Source of the DNA: Bos javanicus
Taxonomy: Eukaryota; Chordata; Mammalia; Artiodactyla; Bovidae
Assembly: GCF_032452875.1 (NCBI RefSeq)
Contig: NC_083870.1
Span: forward strand, 2,914,001 to 2,978,000
DNA length: 64,000 nucleotides
Direction: 5' to 3'
Shown here: piece by piece, positions 10,999 to 21,976 of the stretch
Numbering within the stretch: position 1 is the stretch's first letter
Layout: every line of letters starts with the position of its first letter
Notes under the pieces: model-generated
What the model was told of the DNA's origin: nothing
What the model saw: only the letters and a program-made list of their open reading frames with translations
Database searches by the model: none
Made by a program: the position numbers and the translations under genes

Positions 10999-11210
10999 GG
11001 TATCCCTGGTGACTCAGATGGTAAAGTATCTGCCTGCAATGCAGGAGACCTGGGTTTGATCCCTGGGTTGGGAAGATCCCCCTGAGAAGAGAATGGCAAC
11101 CCACTCCAGTATTCTTGCCTGGAGAATTCCATGGACAGAGCAGTCTGGCAGGCTACAGTACATGGGGTCACAAAGAGTCAGACAGGATTGAGCACTGAGC
11201 AACTAACACA
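10999..11210 (+). mobile_element. Bov-tA SINE
   Basis: Complete plus-strand copy from 'ggtatccctggtgactcaga' through 'gggtttgatccctgggttgg' to 'gagcactgagcaactaacac'. No confident TSD. Confidence 0.92.
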
Positions 11211-11221
11211 AATACACATCC

Positions 11222-12120
11222 CTATATTAAAAACAATCAATCTAAGAATAATTGTGAAAATTTATATGATATTAGGAGTAAGCATGAACAAGATATTTTG
11301 GGTATAATTATAAAGCCTAATTTAATGGCATAAAAGATGATTAAAATAAGTTGAGTGATATACAAAATTAATGGGTAGAAAGATTCAACAGCTTAAAGAT
11401 GACAAATTCTCTCCAATCTGAATCTAAATGGTCAATGAAGTCCCAATCAAAATATCTTCAAAGTTTTTAGCAAAATTTAATAAACAAATGCACATATTTA
11501 TATGGAGTAATAAAGGATTGAGTGAGAAAGCAGAGACATTACTTTACCAACAAAGGTCCATATAGTCGAAGCTATGGTTTTCCCAGTAGTCATGTATGTA
11601 TGGTGAGAGTTGCACCATAAAGAAGGTTGAACGCCAAAGAATTGATGCTTTTGAGATGTCGTGTTGGAGAAGACTCTTGAGTCTCCTCAAGAGTCAGCAA
11701 GGACAGCAAGGATATCAAACCAGTCAATCCTAAAGGAAATCGGTCCTGAATATTCGTTGGAAGAACTGATGCTAAAGCTGAAGCTCCAATAATTTGGCCA
11801 CCCGATGTGAAGAGCCAACCCATTAGAAAAGACCCTGTTGCTGGGGAAGATTGAAGGCAGGACGAGAAGGGGGTCAACAGAGTTTGGATGACATCATCAA
11901 CTCAATGGCCATGAGTTTGAGGAAGCTCCAGGAAATGGTGAAGGACAAGGAAGACTGGCTTGCTGCAGTCCATGAGGTTGCAGAGTCTGACGTGACTGAG
12001 CGACTGAACAACAACAACAAAGGATAGAGGATATCCAGGAGATTTTCAAAGAAGGAAAATAAGGAGGGAACTCACCTAATCAGTGGATTTGACATTACAC
12101 AATAAAAACTAAAATCATGC
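11222..12120 (+). mobile_element. Old L1 ORF2 fragment, split by BovB
   Basis: 11222-11521 resembles L1 ORF2 3'-side sequence ('ttctctccaatctgaatcta', 'tcaatgaagtcccaatcaaa', 'atttatatggagtaataaag'). It resumes after 12019 ('gattttcaaagaaggaaaat', 'cagtggatttgacattacac'). Strongly decayed, no usable frame. Confidence 0.65.
11523..12018 (+). mobile_element. BovB 3' fragment, (AAC)n tail, hairpin rearranged
   Basis: 5'-truncated BovB inside an old L1. TSD AAAGGATTGAG / AAAGGATAGAG at 11512-11522 and 12019-12029. The tail is (AAC)n, not the usual CTGAA repeat. At 11672-11695 it has GACTCTTGAG-tctc-CTCAAGAGTC, a perfect 10-bp inverted repeat where other copies have GACTCTTGAGAGTC. It carries the diagnostic bases of the older copies ('tcaaaccagtcaatcctaaa'). 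Confidence 0.92.
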
Positions 12121-12466
12121 AGCAGGCATGGAGGTTGCTTACCCAACAACCATTCCCCCTTATTTCTCCCCAAAAAATCTCAGTTCTCTCTGGGATGGCA
12201 AGGTGAACAGTCACCTTCTCAGATTCTCTTGAGCTATTGTATCCATGTGACTCAGGTGTAATCAACATGATAGGTTTACTGATTGGAAAAGCTACTGTTT
12301 AAAAGATAAAAAGCATACTTGGGGATATGTGCCTTTTCCCTTCGCCTTTATTCTTTCTTCCTCCATAGAATAAAAGTGCTGAATGTGAAAATGCAGCAAC
12401 TCTCTTGTGATCAGGAGGAAGGAAGATACATGATAAGATCAGTGGACTGGAAAGAGGAATTCTGGA
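12121..12466. other. Unassigned sequence
   Basis: May include an old unrecognised repeat around 12150-12290. No gene seen. Confidence 0.35.
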
Positions 12467-13210
12467 GGTTTTTTCCCCTTCCCTTTTCTTCCCTCTGCTT
12501 TTTGCTTCCTTTCCTACTTCCCTGTTGTATTCTCCTTCTTGCTTATAGTTTTTATTTCCCTTTCACACTTCTCTCTTTTTCTCTCTGCTCCATGCAGCTT
12601 ATAGGATTTTAATTCTCTGACCAAAGATCAAAACTGCAGCGACAGCAGTGCGAGTGCGGAGTCCTAACAATTGAACAGTCAGACTGGAATTTCCTCACAC
12701 TTCTCTTTTCTTCCTTCCCACTTCACTTCTTTTCTCCTACTGCCATTTTTTAAAATCTTTTTTTGCTTCCCTTTCTTACTTCCACATTTTGTTCCCTTTA
12801 CTTTGTTGTCATTTTTTGCTCCCCTTTTAAAACTTCCTCTTTTTTTGCTTTGCTTTATCTGCTTCCCTTGTGTTGTTTCCTGTTTCCTGATTCCCTTTCT
12901 CCACTGCCCTTTCTTTGCTGTCTTTTCTTGCTTCCCCTTTCTACTTCTCTTTTTGCTTCCCTTCTTTCAGTTCCCTTTTCTCTGTTCCTTTCTTATTCCT
13001 AAAGCTTCTCTTTTCTTCCCTCTCTTTTCTCACTTTCCTTTTCTTGCCTCACTTTTATTGACTCCCTTTTCTCGCTTCCCCTTATCACTTTTTTCTTTCA
13101 TCTTCTTTCTTGCTCCCCTTTCTTATTTCCCAATCTTGTGTCCCTATCCTTGCTCCATTTGCATGCTTCCCATTTTTAATTCCCAAATTTTCATCCCTTT
13201 ACTTGCACAA
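12467..13210. repeat. Polypyrimidine degenerate minisatellite-like tract
   Basis: About 740 bp almost entirely C/T on the plus strand, with GCTTCCC/TTCCC cores recurring about every 13-15 bases separated by T-rich spacers, interrupted only by a SINE piece at 12604-12692. Because pyrimidine-only DNA has almost no stop codons, long F/L/S/P-rich frames appear (for example 225 codons from 12671); these are artefacts. The strand asymmetry could favour triplex (H-DNA) structures. Confidence 0.85.
12604..12692 (-). mobile_element. Short CHR-type SINE fragment inside the tract
   Basis: 'ttctctgaccaaagatcaa', 'gcgagtgcggagtcctaaca' is the minus-strand form of the CHR head. Its pyrimidine-rich flanks look similar on both sides, so it seems inserted into an existing tract. 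Confidence 0.6.
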
Positions 13211-13220
13211 GATTTTTTAA

Positions 13221-13619
13221 TGTTGTTGTTGTTCAGTCATTCAGTTGTGTCAGACTCTTTGCGACCCCATGGACTGCAGCATACCAGGCTTCCCTGTCCT
13301 TCACCATCTCCTGGAGCTTGCTCAAACTCATGTCCATTGAGTCAGTGATGCCATCCAACCATCTCATCCTCTGTTGTCCCCTTCTCCTCCTCCCTTCAGT
13401 CTTTCCCAGCATCAGGGTCTTTTCCAATGAGTCAACTCTTCACATCAGGTGGCCAAAGTATTGGAGCTTCAGCTTCAGCATCAGTCCTTCCAATGAATAT
13501 TCAGGATTGATTTCCTTTAGGATTAACTGGTTTGATCTTCTTGCAGTCCAAGGGACTCTCAAGAGTCTTCTCCAACACCACAGTTCAAAAGCATCAGTTC
13601 TTCAGCACTCAGCCTTCTT
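13221..13619 (-). mobile_element. BovB 3' fragment, (AAC)n tail
   Basis: Minus-strand BovB tail beginning with GTTGTTGTTCAG, the complement of an (AAC)n tail, and running up to the 'cagcactcagccttc' region. A short TTTTTAA is present on both sides (about 13214 and 13617). It belongs to the diverged group with 'gattaactggtttgatcttc'. Confidence 0.93.
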
Positions 13620-13692
13620 TTTAACTTTACTGAGATATAATTGATATATAACATTGTTTAAGTACAAAACAAAATGTCAATTTGGTATCCTT

Positions 13693-13830
13693 AACAAATA
13701 ACTATATTAGTATAGTTAACTAACTATATTAGTATAAATAACTATATTAATAGTATAGTTATATATAATAATATAGTATAACTATATTATTAACTATACT
13801 GTATATAATAGTATGCATTATGTAAATATA
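13693..13830. repeat. AT-rich imperfect palindrome cluster
   Basis: Nearly pure A/T with repeated ACTATATTA and TATAGTTA blocks. ATAACTATA at 13738-13746 and TATAGTTAT at 13754-13762 are perfect inverted arms with a 7-nt loop, and further overlapping inverted arms extend to 13812. Lies in the old L1 3'-UTR. Confidence 0.8.
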
Positions 13831-14041
13831 AATATAATCACCATGTTGTATATTAGATACTCTGAACTTACTCAACGAATAACTGGAAGTTAGATTCCAT
13901 TCATCAATATCTCTTAATTTCCCTCACCCATCAACCCCTGGTAACCACCATTCTACTCTCTGTTTCTATGAGTTCAGCTTTTTTAGATTCCACATACAAG
14001 TGATATCATGTAGTCTTGACTATTTGTCTTTTTCAATCTGA

Positions 14042-14335
14042 CTTATTTTTTTATTGGAGTATAAATGCTTTATAATGTTGTGTTAGTCTGTGCTATACAG
14101 TGAAGTGAATCAGCTCTATGTGTCCACATATCCCCTCCCTCGTGGACCTCCCTCTCACCCCACCCTCCATGCCACTTCTCCAGGTTATCACAGAGCAATG
14201 AGCTGAGCTCCCTGTGCTACACAGCAGATTCCCAAGATCTGTTTTACAGACGGTAGTGTACATATGTCAATGCTGATCCACTTTGTCCCACCCTCCCTTT
14301 TCCCACTGTGTCCACACGTCCATTCTCTATTCAAT
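14042..14335 (-). mobile_element. Ruminant L1 3'-UTR tip inserted in older L1
   Basis: Minus-strand ruminant L1 3' end: 'attggagtataaatgcttta', 'gttgtgttagtctgtgctat', 'atcccctccctcgtggacct', 'ctccctgtgctacacagcag'. The older L1 resumes at about 14336, so this is a nested short 3' insertion. Confidence 0.75.
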
Positions 14336-14909
14336 TTAGCTCAATGCTCATGGCCCATTCCTGTTGTCACAAATGGCAAGATTTCCTTCTTTCTCATAGC
14401 TGAATGATGTCATTGTGTGTATATATACACACCACATCTTCTTTATCCATTCACCCATAAATGGACACTTATGTAGTTTTCATATCTTGCCTACTATGAA
14501 TAATGTTGCAATAACGGGAGTGAAGATATCTCTTTAATATATACCTGAAAGTGGGATTACTGGATCATATGGTAGTTCTATTTTTCCATTTTTGAGGAAT
14601 CTCCATATTGTTTTCCATCTCAGCGATGTCAGTTTACACTCCCACCAACAGCGCACCAGTGTTCCCTTTTCTCCACTTCCTCGCCAACACTTGTTATCGC
14701 TTGTATCAGTGATGATAGTCATTCCAACAAGTGTGCGAATATGGTTTTGATTTGCATTTTGCTGATGATTAGTGACATTAAACAGCGTTTTTGAAACTGT
14801 TGGCCACTGTATGACTTCTTTGGAAAAGTTTGTTTTGTTCATTGACCCATTTTTAAATGAAATTGTTCAGGTTTATGTTATTGAGTATGAGTTCTTTATA
14901 TTTTGGGTA

Positions 14910-15195
14910 AGGCATATCTCATTTTATTGTGCTTCAAAGATATTGCCTTTTTTACAAGTTGAAGGTTTGTAGCAACCTGTGTTATCAGATAATAGTTAGC
15001 AATTTTTAGTAATAATTTTGTATTAAGGTAAGTTTATGTTACATGTTGCACACTTAACAGACTAAGGAATACTGTAAACATAACTTTTATACACACTGAG
15101 AAACCAAAAAATTCATGCGACTCACTTTATTGTAGTACTTGTTTCATTGCAATGGTCTGGAACTGAACCTGAACTGTCTTGAAAGTATATACCTG
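14910..15195. mobile_element. Tigger-type DNA transposon, internally deleted
   Basis: Terminal sequences form imperfect inverted repeats: 'aggcatatctcattttattg' at the left and the complement-like '...gtatatacctg' at the right, with 'caatggtctggaactgaacc' and 'actcactttattgtagtact' inside, typical of Tigger ends. TA dinucleotides at 14908-14909 and 15196-15197 fit the TA target duplication of the Tc/mariner superfamily. At about 286 bp the transposase is absent. Confidence 0.82.
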
Positions 15196-15289
15196 TAGTG
15201 ATATGTAATACACCTATCAATATGTGATATGCAGGCATTTTCTCCCATTCTATAGGTTGTCTTTTCATTTTGCTAGTTCTTTCTTTTGC

Positions 15290-15366
15290 TGTGCATTTTA
15301 GTTTAATGTTTTAGTTTAATGTTTTATGTTTTGTGCATTTTAGTTTAGTTTAGTTTAATGTTTAGT
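15290..15366. repeat. TTTAGTTTAATG short tandem repeats
   Basis: Several imperfect copies of TTTAGTTTAATGTT occur just before a BovB. One unit is shared by the BovB flanks (15351-15361 and 15989-15999), so the BovB landed in this small array. Confidence 0.8.
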
Positions 15367-15988
15367 GTTCAGTTCAGTTCAGTCGCTCAGTCATGTCCGA
15401 CTCTTTGCGACCCCATGAATCGCAGCACGCCAGGCCTCCCTGTCCATCACCAACTCCTGGAGTTCACTCAAACTCACATCCATCTAGTCGGTGATGCCAT
15501 CCAGCCATCTCATCCTCTGTCGTCCCCTTCTCCTCCTGCCCCCAATCCCTCCCAGCATCAGAGTCTTTTCCAATGAGTCAACTCTTCGCATGAGGTGGCC
15601 AAAGTACTGGAGTTTCAGCCTCAGCATCATTCCTTCCAAAGAAATCCCAGGGCTGATCTCCTTCAGAATGGACTGGCTGGATCTCCTTGCAGTCCAAGGG
15701 ACTCTCAAGAGTCTTCTCCAACACCACAGTTCAAAAGCATCAATTCTTCGGTGCTCAGCTTTCTTCACAGTCCATCTCTCGCATCCATACATGACATAGC
15801 CTTGACTAGACAAACCTTTGTTGACAAAGTAATGTCTCTGCTTTTGAATATGCCATCTAGGTTGGTCATAACTTTCCTTCCAAGGAGTAAGCGTCTTTTA
15901 ATTTCATGGCTGCAGTCACCATCTGCAGTGATTTTGGAGCCCAGAAAATTAAAGTCTGACACTGTTTCCCCATCTATTTCCCATGAAG
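15367..15988 (-). mobile_element. BovB 3' fragment (young group)
   Basis: Minus-strand BovB from its CTGAA-repeat tail to the 'ccatctatttcccatgaag' region. TSD TAGTTTAATGT at 15351-15361 and 15989-15999. About 15 bases of consensus are missing near 15793, where 'catacatgac' runs straight into 'atagccttgac'. Diagnostic bases match the less diverged copies ('aagaaatcccagggctgatc'). Confidence 0.94.
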
Positions 15989-16300
15989 TAGTTTAATGTA
16001 GTCCCACTTATTAATTTTTGCTTTTGTTGCTTGTACTTTTGATGTCATATCCTAAGAATCATTGCTAAGACCAATATCAAGGAACTTTTTCCCTACATTT
16101 TCTTCCAGGAGTTTTATGGTTGCTTGTTTTCTTTTCAAGTTGTTAATCTATTTAGAATCAATTTTTGTAAGTGATATGAGATAGGGGTCTAACTTCATTC
16201 TTCATTTCACCAGCATTATTTATTGTAGAGACTATGCTTTCCCCATTGAGTATTCTCGGCTTCCTTGTCAAATATTAGTTGATCATTTATTTCTTGTGTC

Positions 16301-17428
16301 ATATTTCCTTGAATTTTCACGTTCCTTGGAGGTTTCTGTTGCTGACTTCACATTAATAGCAGTCACTTCCTCTATGAAGAAATATCTTTTGGGATCCCTG
16401 CTAGAGATTCTGAGACTTTCTCGAGCCTCCTATGGCTATGCCTGCTCTATTCTCCTTGCTCATTTTTGTGGCAGAGTTCTCACACTTGTATGAAGACTGC
16501 TTTTAACACTACAGTGCACCAGGTCCAGTGTTGGCAGCCTCTCTTTGCTTTTCCCTAAAGTGACACTACAGCTCAAGCTTATAATCTCTCCCTGGACTGC
16601 AAATTCAGGCCTACTTTCTGCCTGTGTTCAATAGCTGTCTTCTTAAGTTTACCCTTACTGCCACCTTTGGGAGTGCACACAGGAAGCGTGTTGCAGAGAG
16701 GGGTGGTGGGTAGAGGTGAAGCATATTGGGTTCTGGAGGTACCCATGGGCCAGCTGGGAGGTACCCATGGGCTAGTTGGGTGAAGCTTTCCCCGTGGCTT
16801 GTGGGTACATGAAAAATTTACAGATAGAGTTTTAAAGAAAAACTTTAAAAGAAAATATGACTTACAGTAGAACAGTGTATGTATGACATATTTATGATAT
16901 TGGGGTAAGAAAACATTTCTTAAACAACACACAAAATGATGGGTGGCAAAAGCAAAACCACCTATGAATTTAAAACATAATTTTAAATATCTATATAAAA
17001 ATTTACCCATCAAGAAAAGATTAAGAGGAAGAGAAATAAATGAAAGCATAAGCTAGATAAGGTGATGAGGGAGGGTAAACTGAGATTGGAAGAACCATGT
17101 AAAGAGCATGAGGGAGACTGTTATAAGCAAAGGAAGACTCTGTGCAAAGCCCCAGAGTTAGGAAGGGCTTGGTAGTTAGCAAGTAAAAATGGCAAGGGTG
17201 ACTGGAGGTAGAGACAAAGAAGGAGCAATAAAGTTGAAGATACAAACAAGGGAAAATCCCAAGGGGCTTGTAAACCACAGAGTGTGGCTGACTTGTGCAA
17301 CAAGAGGCTGTTGAATGGCTATGAGCAAGGGGACCTGTAAGTTCTATGAGCTGTTCATTCATAGCCGAGTGCAAATAACAACTAAAGAAGCTCTGAAGAC
17401 CTATCTGCCCCGCATTATGAAAACAAAA
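16301..17428. other. Unassigned sequence with an ancient repeat piece
   Basis: No coding region recognised. 17060-17340 resembles an ancient repeat also seen at 38.4 and 61.1 kb ('aagccccagagttaggaag', 'gagcaaggggacctgtaag'). 16301-17059 is otherwise unassigned. Confidence 0.4.
16735..16778. repeat. 22-bp tandem duplication
   Basis: GGAGGTACCCATGGGCCAGCTG followed directly by a copy differing at two positions (GGCTAGTTG end). Two units only. Confidence 0.9.
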
Positions 17429-17764
17429 GGTCCCTTGGACTGCAAGGAGATCAAACCAGTCAATCCTAAAGGAAATCAACCCTGAATATTCATAGGAAGG
17501 ACTGATACTGAAGCTGAAGCTCCAATACTTTGGCCACTTGATTTGAAGAGCCCACTCACTGGAAAAGACCCTGATGCTCAAAAGACTGACGGCAGGAGGA
17601 GAAGGGAGAGACAGAGGATGAGATGTTCAGATAGCATCACTAATTCAGTGGACATGAGTTTGAGCAAACTCCAGGAGACAGTGAAGGACAGGGAAGCCTG
17701 GCACACTGCAGTCCATGGGGTCACAGAGTCAGACACAACTTAGCAACTGAGCAACAACAACAAA
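17429..17764 (+). mobile_element. BovB 3' end, truncated at hairpin, (AAC)n tail
   Basis: Starts at GGTCCCTTGGACTGCAAGG, the same BovB position as the copies at 47413 and 60329, and ends with (AAC)n. Belongs to the older diagnostic group ('atcaaaccagtcaatccta'). Confidence 0.93.
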
Positions 17765-18489
17765 TTCTCTAAGCCATTGGAGATCTCACAGAAGGAAGAA
17801 AAAATGAATTCAAAAATGATGCCATGCCCCAGATATATACATACAAATGTGGTCTTGGTCTCGAATGGCTGAAAACTAAAGTCACTGAGGTGGGAGGCCA
17901 GGGCTGAAGCAGTGAGGATCAGAGTGGGAGAACTAAGGTAGGTGACAAGGAACTGGACTGGACTGTTGACCCAAAAAGGAAAGCTTTACTGACTTAAATA
18001 AAGATTATTCAGAGTATTTTGATATTTGGAGAAATAACTAGGTCAGAAAACTGAACTGAGAACCCTGGATCTGAGTCAAAGCTCTTTATATGTGCTTTAG
18101 CTGTCCTGGTTCAGGGCAAATACTGCTCACTGGCTTATAAAAATAAAGCAAATCATCTTTGAAGGAAGCTTCCCCACGTTGGGCCTCAGAAACTCCTACA
18201 AACTGAGGTAGGGCAACTGAGCTCTCATTTTTCAAAGTATTTACATGAGAAGTCACTATGAATGAAAAATAAGCTGAAAAAAGAATCAGTAGATTTAGAT
18301 GCCCAGGAACCACTAAGGATGTGAGAATGCATTTTTAAAATAGCTATGTATAAATTTATAAATAGTTATGTGTAAATTATGTTTAAAGAAATAAAAGATG
18401 CAATTGCAAAGATAAGAACTCAAGAAACTACTAAGAAAGAAGAAACAAGTTTGGAGGAAAAACAAATGGAACCATTAAAAAATGAAAAA
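17765..18489. other. Unassigned, AT-rich to the right
   Basis: No gene recognised. 18330-18480 is A-rich and may belong to the L1M-type element found after the next SINE. Confidence 0.35.
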
Positions 18490-18845
18490 TAGGGGCTTCC
18501 CTGGTGATCCAGTGGTTAAGAATCTGCCTGCCAATGCAGGGAACACCAGTTTGTTTCTCAGTCCAGGAAGATCCCATGCCTCAGGGCAACTAAGCCCTGA
18601 TAAGTGCCACAACTAATGAGCCCTCACTCTGGAGCCCACAGGCCACAACTTGGTGAGGCCATACACCACAGCTACTGAAGCCATTTACCCTAGAGTCTGT
18701 GCTCCCCAAAAAGAGAAGCCACTGCAATGAGAAGCCTGCACACTACAAAGAAAGTAAGCCTGCTCATGCTCACTGCAACTAGATAAAGCCCACACACAGC
18801 AGTGAAGAGCCAACACAGTCAAAAATAAATAAATATTTTTGTTTT
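18490..18845 (+). mobile_element. Full-length CHR-2-type SINE
   Basis: Long cetartiodactyl CHR form: 'gggcttccctggtgatccag' head, 'gcctcagggcaactaagccc', 'gagaagccactgcaatgaga', and a tail of AAATAAATAAAT. Flanks share AATGAAAAA(A)AT (about 18480 and 18847), a probable TSD. About 350 bp, close to full length. Confidence 0.9.
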
Positions 18846-18849
18846 AATG

Positions 18850-21415
18850 AAAAAAATATAAAATTAAAATATCAATGGACAGGCTATCTGGCAGTTAAGA
18901 TTCAAATTAGGAGAGAATCAGTGATTGGAAGATACCCAAAGAATTGTCAGAAGATAGAAAAGAGAAATCAAGAAGAAGAAAATACAAAAGAAGGGTTTAG
19001 AGACATTGAGAATAGAATGAGAAAGTCTAACATGTGTAATTGAAATCCAAGAGGAGAGAACAGGCAGAAGGTAGGAGAGGCAATATGTAATTTGATAGAA
19101 CTAATAAAAAGTATAGATTCAAAAATGCAGGAAGTAAAATCATCCCAGATATGACACATAAAAGAAAATCCGTACCTAGTATAATAGTGAAACTGTATAA
19201 CACAAAAGACAAAGACCCAATATGGAAAACAGCCTGATAACAATCACAGACTACCTACAAAGGTGCAGCCATTAGAAGGACAGCTGACTTCTCCCTGTAA
19301 ACCATCAAACTTAGAAACACTGGAGTTACAACTTAAGTATGTTGAGAGAAAATAACAATTCAGAGGATGTACCCAGAAAAATTATATTTAAAAATAGTAA
19401 AAGAATAACACTTACAGACAAATAAAAACTGAGTGTTTACTACCAAGAAACTTCTCTAAAGGTCATCAGTCAGATCAGATCAATCACTCAGTCATGTGAC
19501 TCTTTGAGATCCCATGGACTGCAGCATGCCAGGCTTCCCTGTCCATCACCAACTCCCAGAGCCTACTCAAACTCATGTCCATCACGTCGGTGATGCCATC
19601 CAACCATCTCACACTCTGTCATCCCCTTATCCTGCCTTCAATCTTTCCCAGTATAAGGGTCTTTTCAAATGAGTCAGCTCTTCGCATCAGGTGGCCTAAG
19701 TATTGGAGTTTCAGCTTCAGCATCGGTCCTTCCAATGAATATTCCAGATTGATTTCCTTTAGGATTGACTGTTTGGATCTTGTTGCAGTCCAAGGGACTC
19801 TCAAGAGTCTCTTCTCCAACACCACAGTTCAAAAATATCAATTCTTCAGTGCTTAGCTTTCTTTATAGTCCAACTCTCACATCCATACATGACTACTGGA
19901 AAAACCATAGTTTTGACTAGACAGACCTTTGTTGATAAAATACTGTCTCTGCTTTTTAATATGCTATCTAGGTTGGTCATAATTTTCCTTCCAAGGAGCA
20001 AGAGTCTTTTAATTTCATGGCTGCAGTCACCAGCTGCAGTGATTTTGAAGCCCCCCAAAATAAAGTCTCTCACTGTTTCCATTGTTTCCCATCTATTTGC
20101 GATCAAGTGATGGGACCAGTGGCCATGATCTTAGTTTTCTGAATGTTCAGTTTTAAGCCAACTTTTTCACTCTCCTTTTTCACTTTCATCAAGAGGCTCT
20201 TTAGTTCTTCTTCACTTTCTGCCATAAGGGTGGTGTCATCTGCATATCTGAGGTAATTGATATTTCTCCCAGCCATCTTGATTTCAGATTGTGCTTCATC
20301 TAGCCCAGCATTTTGCATGATGTGCTCTGCATATAAGATAAATAAGCAGGGTGATAATATACAACCTTGACATATTCCTTTCCCAATTGGAACCAGTCTG
20401 TTGTTCCCTGTCCAGTTCTAACTGTTGCTTCTTCACCTGCATACAGATTTCTTAGGTGGCAGGTCAGATGGCCTGGTATTCCCTTCTCTTGAAGAATTTT
20501 CCACAGTTTGTTGTGATCCACACAGTCAAAGGCTTTGGCATAGTCAATAAAGCAAAAGTAGATGTTTTTCTGGAACTCTCTTGCTTTTTTGATGATCCAG
20601 CAGATGTTGGCAATTTGATCTCTGGTTCCTCTGACTTTTCTAAATCCAGCTTGAACATCTGGAAGTTCTCAGTTCACATATTGTTGAAGCCTGGCTTGGA
20701 GAATTTTGAGCTTTTCTTTGCCAGCATGTGAGATTGGTATAATTGTGCAGTAGTTTGAACATTCTTTGGCATCACCTTTCTTTAGGATTTGAATGAAAAC
20801 TGAACTTTTCCAGTCCTGTGGCTACTGTTGAGTTTTCCATGCTTAACATATGCCAATACTCAATGGCATATTGAGTGCACCATTTAACAGCACCATCTTT
20901 TAGGATTTGAAATAATGCAACTGGAATTCCATCACCTCCACTAGCTTTGTTTGTAGTGATGCTTCCTAAGGCCCACTTGACTTCACATTCCGGGATGTCT
21001 GTGTCTAGTCCAGTGATCACACCATCATGGTTATCTAGATCATGAAGATCTTTTTTTTATAGTTCTTCTATGTGTTCTTGCCACCTCTTCTTAATATCTT
21101 ACGCTTCTGTTAGGTCCATACTGTTTCTGGCCTTTATTGTGCTCATCTTTGCATGAAATATTCCCAGTATCTCTAATTAAAGGTCATATTGTACTTCAAA
21201 AAGAAAAGAAAAGATCCAGAAAGATGACCTGAAATGCAAAAAAGAACTTAGAGCAAAGGAAACCAGAAATATACAGATAAATTCAAATACTGTCTAAATA
21301 TAATAATGATAATAATTTTATTTGTGGAATTAAAAGTTTAGGACTAAAAAATGAGCAGTGACAATATAAAAATTGATGTGCAAAGATTGGAAATAAAATG
21401 TTATAAAATCCCTTG
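18850..21415 (+). mobile_element. L1M/HAL1-like fragment, split by BovB
   Basis: 18850-19456 and 21188-21415 together resemble old L1 ORF1/HAL1-type sequence ('tgaaactgtataacacaaaa', 'acaaaggtgcagccattaga', 'cagctgacttctccctgtaa', then 'tgatccag'-like text after the BovB). It has no open frame of note. Confidence 0.6.
19467..21177 (-). mobile_element. BovB LINE, 5'-truncated, 10-bp TSD
   Basis: About 1.7 kb of minus-strand BovB from a CTGAT-type tail to 'gcatgaaatattcccagtat'. Perfect TSD TAAAGGTCAT at 19457-19466 and 21178-21187. RT motif C is intact (RYADDTTLMAES, open frame 20103-20318). Motif A (DHNKLWKIL) is in another frame at 20300-20521, so at least one frameshift kills the RT. The 5' end is nearly the same element position as the copy at 2524. 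Confidence 0.95.
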
Positions 21416-21660
21416 AACCTAGAGCCTATTATACAGAGTGAAGTAAGTCAGAAAAATGAAAAACAAATATCATATATTAACACATGTATATGGAATTCAG
21501 TAAGATGGTACTGATGAATCCATTTGCAGGGCTACAATGGAAACACAGATATAGAAGACAGACTTGTGGACACAGGGTAAGGAAGGAGAGGGTGGGACAA
21601 ATGGAAAGAGTAGCATGGAAACATATTCACTGCTATATATAAAATAGATGGCAAGTAGGA

Positions 21661-21830
21661 CTTCACTTTCACTTTTCACTTTCATGCATTGGAGAAGGAA
21701 ATGGCAACCCTCTCCAGTGTTCTTGCCTGGAGAATCCCAGGGATGGGGGAGCCTGGTGGGCTGCCATCTATGGGGTCACACAGAGTCAGACACGACTGAA
21801 GCGACTTAGCAGCAGCAGCAGGAATTTCCT
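21661..21830 (+). mobile_element. BOV-A2 3' half with linker
   Basis: Starts inside the dimer linker (CTTTCACTTTTCACTTTC) and runs through one BOV-A unit to (AGC)n. 5'-truncated BOV-A2 inserted in the L1 end. Confidence 0.92.
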
Positions 21831-21892
21831 GTATGACTCAGGTAATTCAAACTGGGGCTTTATGGCAACCTGGAGAAGTGGGATGGGGTGGA

Positions 21893-21976
21893 TGAGATGA
21901 GATGAGATGCAGAGAACAGTGGAAAGGTTGGGTTTTAATGGGAAAACAGATGCATCCTATATGGCTAAGATGAGGG
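21893..21976 (+). other. Block duplicated from/to 27.2 kb (copy A)
   Basis: 21901-21976 matches 27216-27291 with about four mismatches in 76 bases (shared GATGAGATGCAGAGAACAG and GATGCATCCTATATGGCTAA). Here it sits inside an L1 3' end, so copy A looks like the inserted one. It starts with four GATGA-type repeats. Confidence 0.88.

Larger units (their letters stand above)
13622..16300 (-). mobile_element. Old L1 3' part, interrupted three times
   Basis: Minus-strand L1: 3'-UTR from 13622 ('actgagatataattgatata'), 'cctggtaaccaccattctac' at 13937, then 14336-14907 ('ctttatccattcacccataa', 'gtgggattactggatcatat', 'tttgatttgcattttgctga'), 15198-15290 and 15999-16300 ('gaccaatatcaaggaacttt', 'gagataggggtctaacttc'). 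Interrupted by a younger L1 3' tip, a Tigger transposon and a BovB. Coding frames are destroyed. Confidence 0.8.

Noticed and set aside
12671..13348. 225-codon hydrophobic open frame
   Set aside because: It lies in pyrimidine-only DNA, where stop codons are nearly impossible, and its end runs into antisense BovB. Other frames in the tract are open too.
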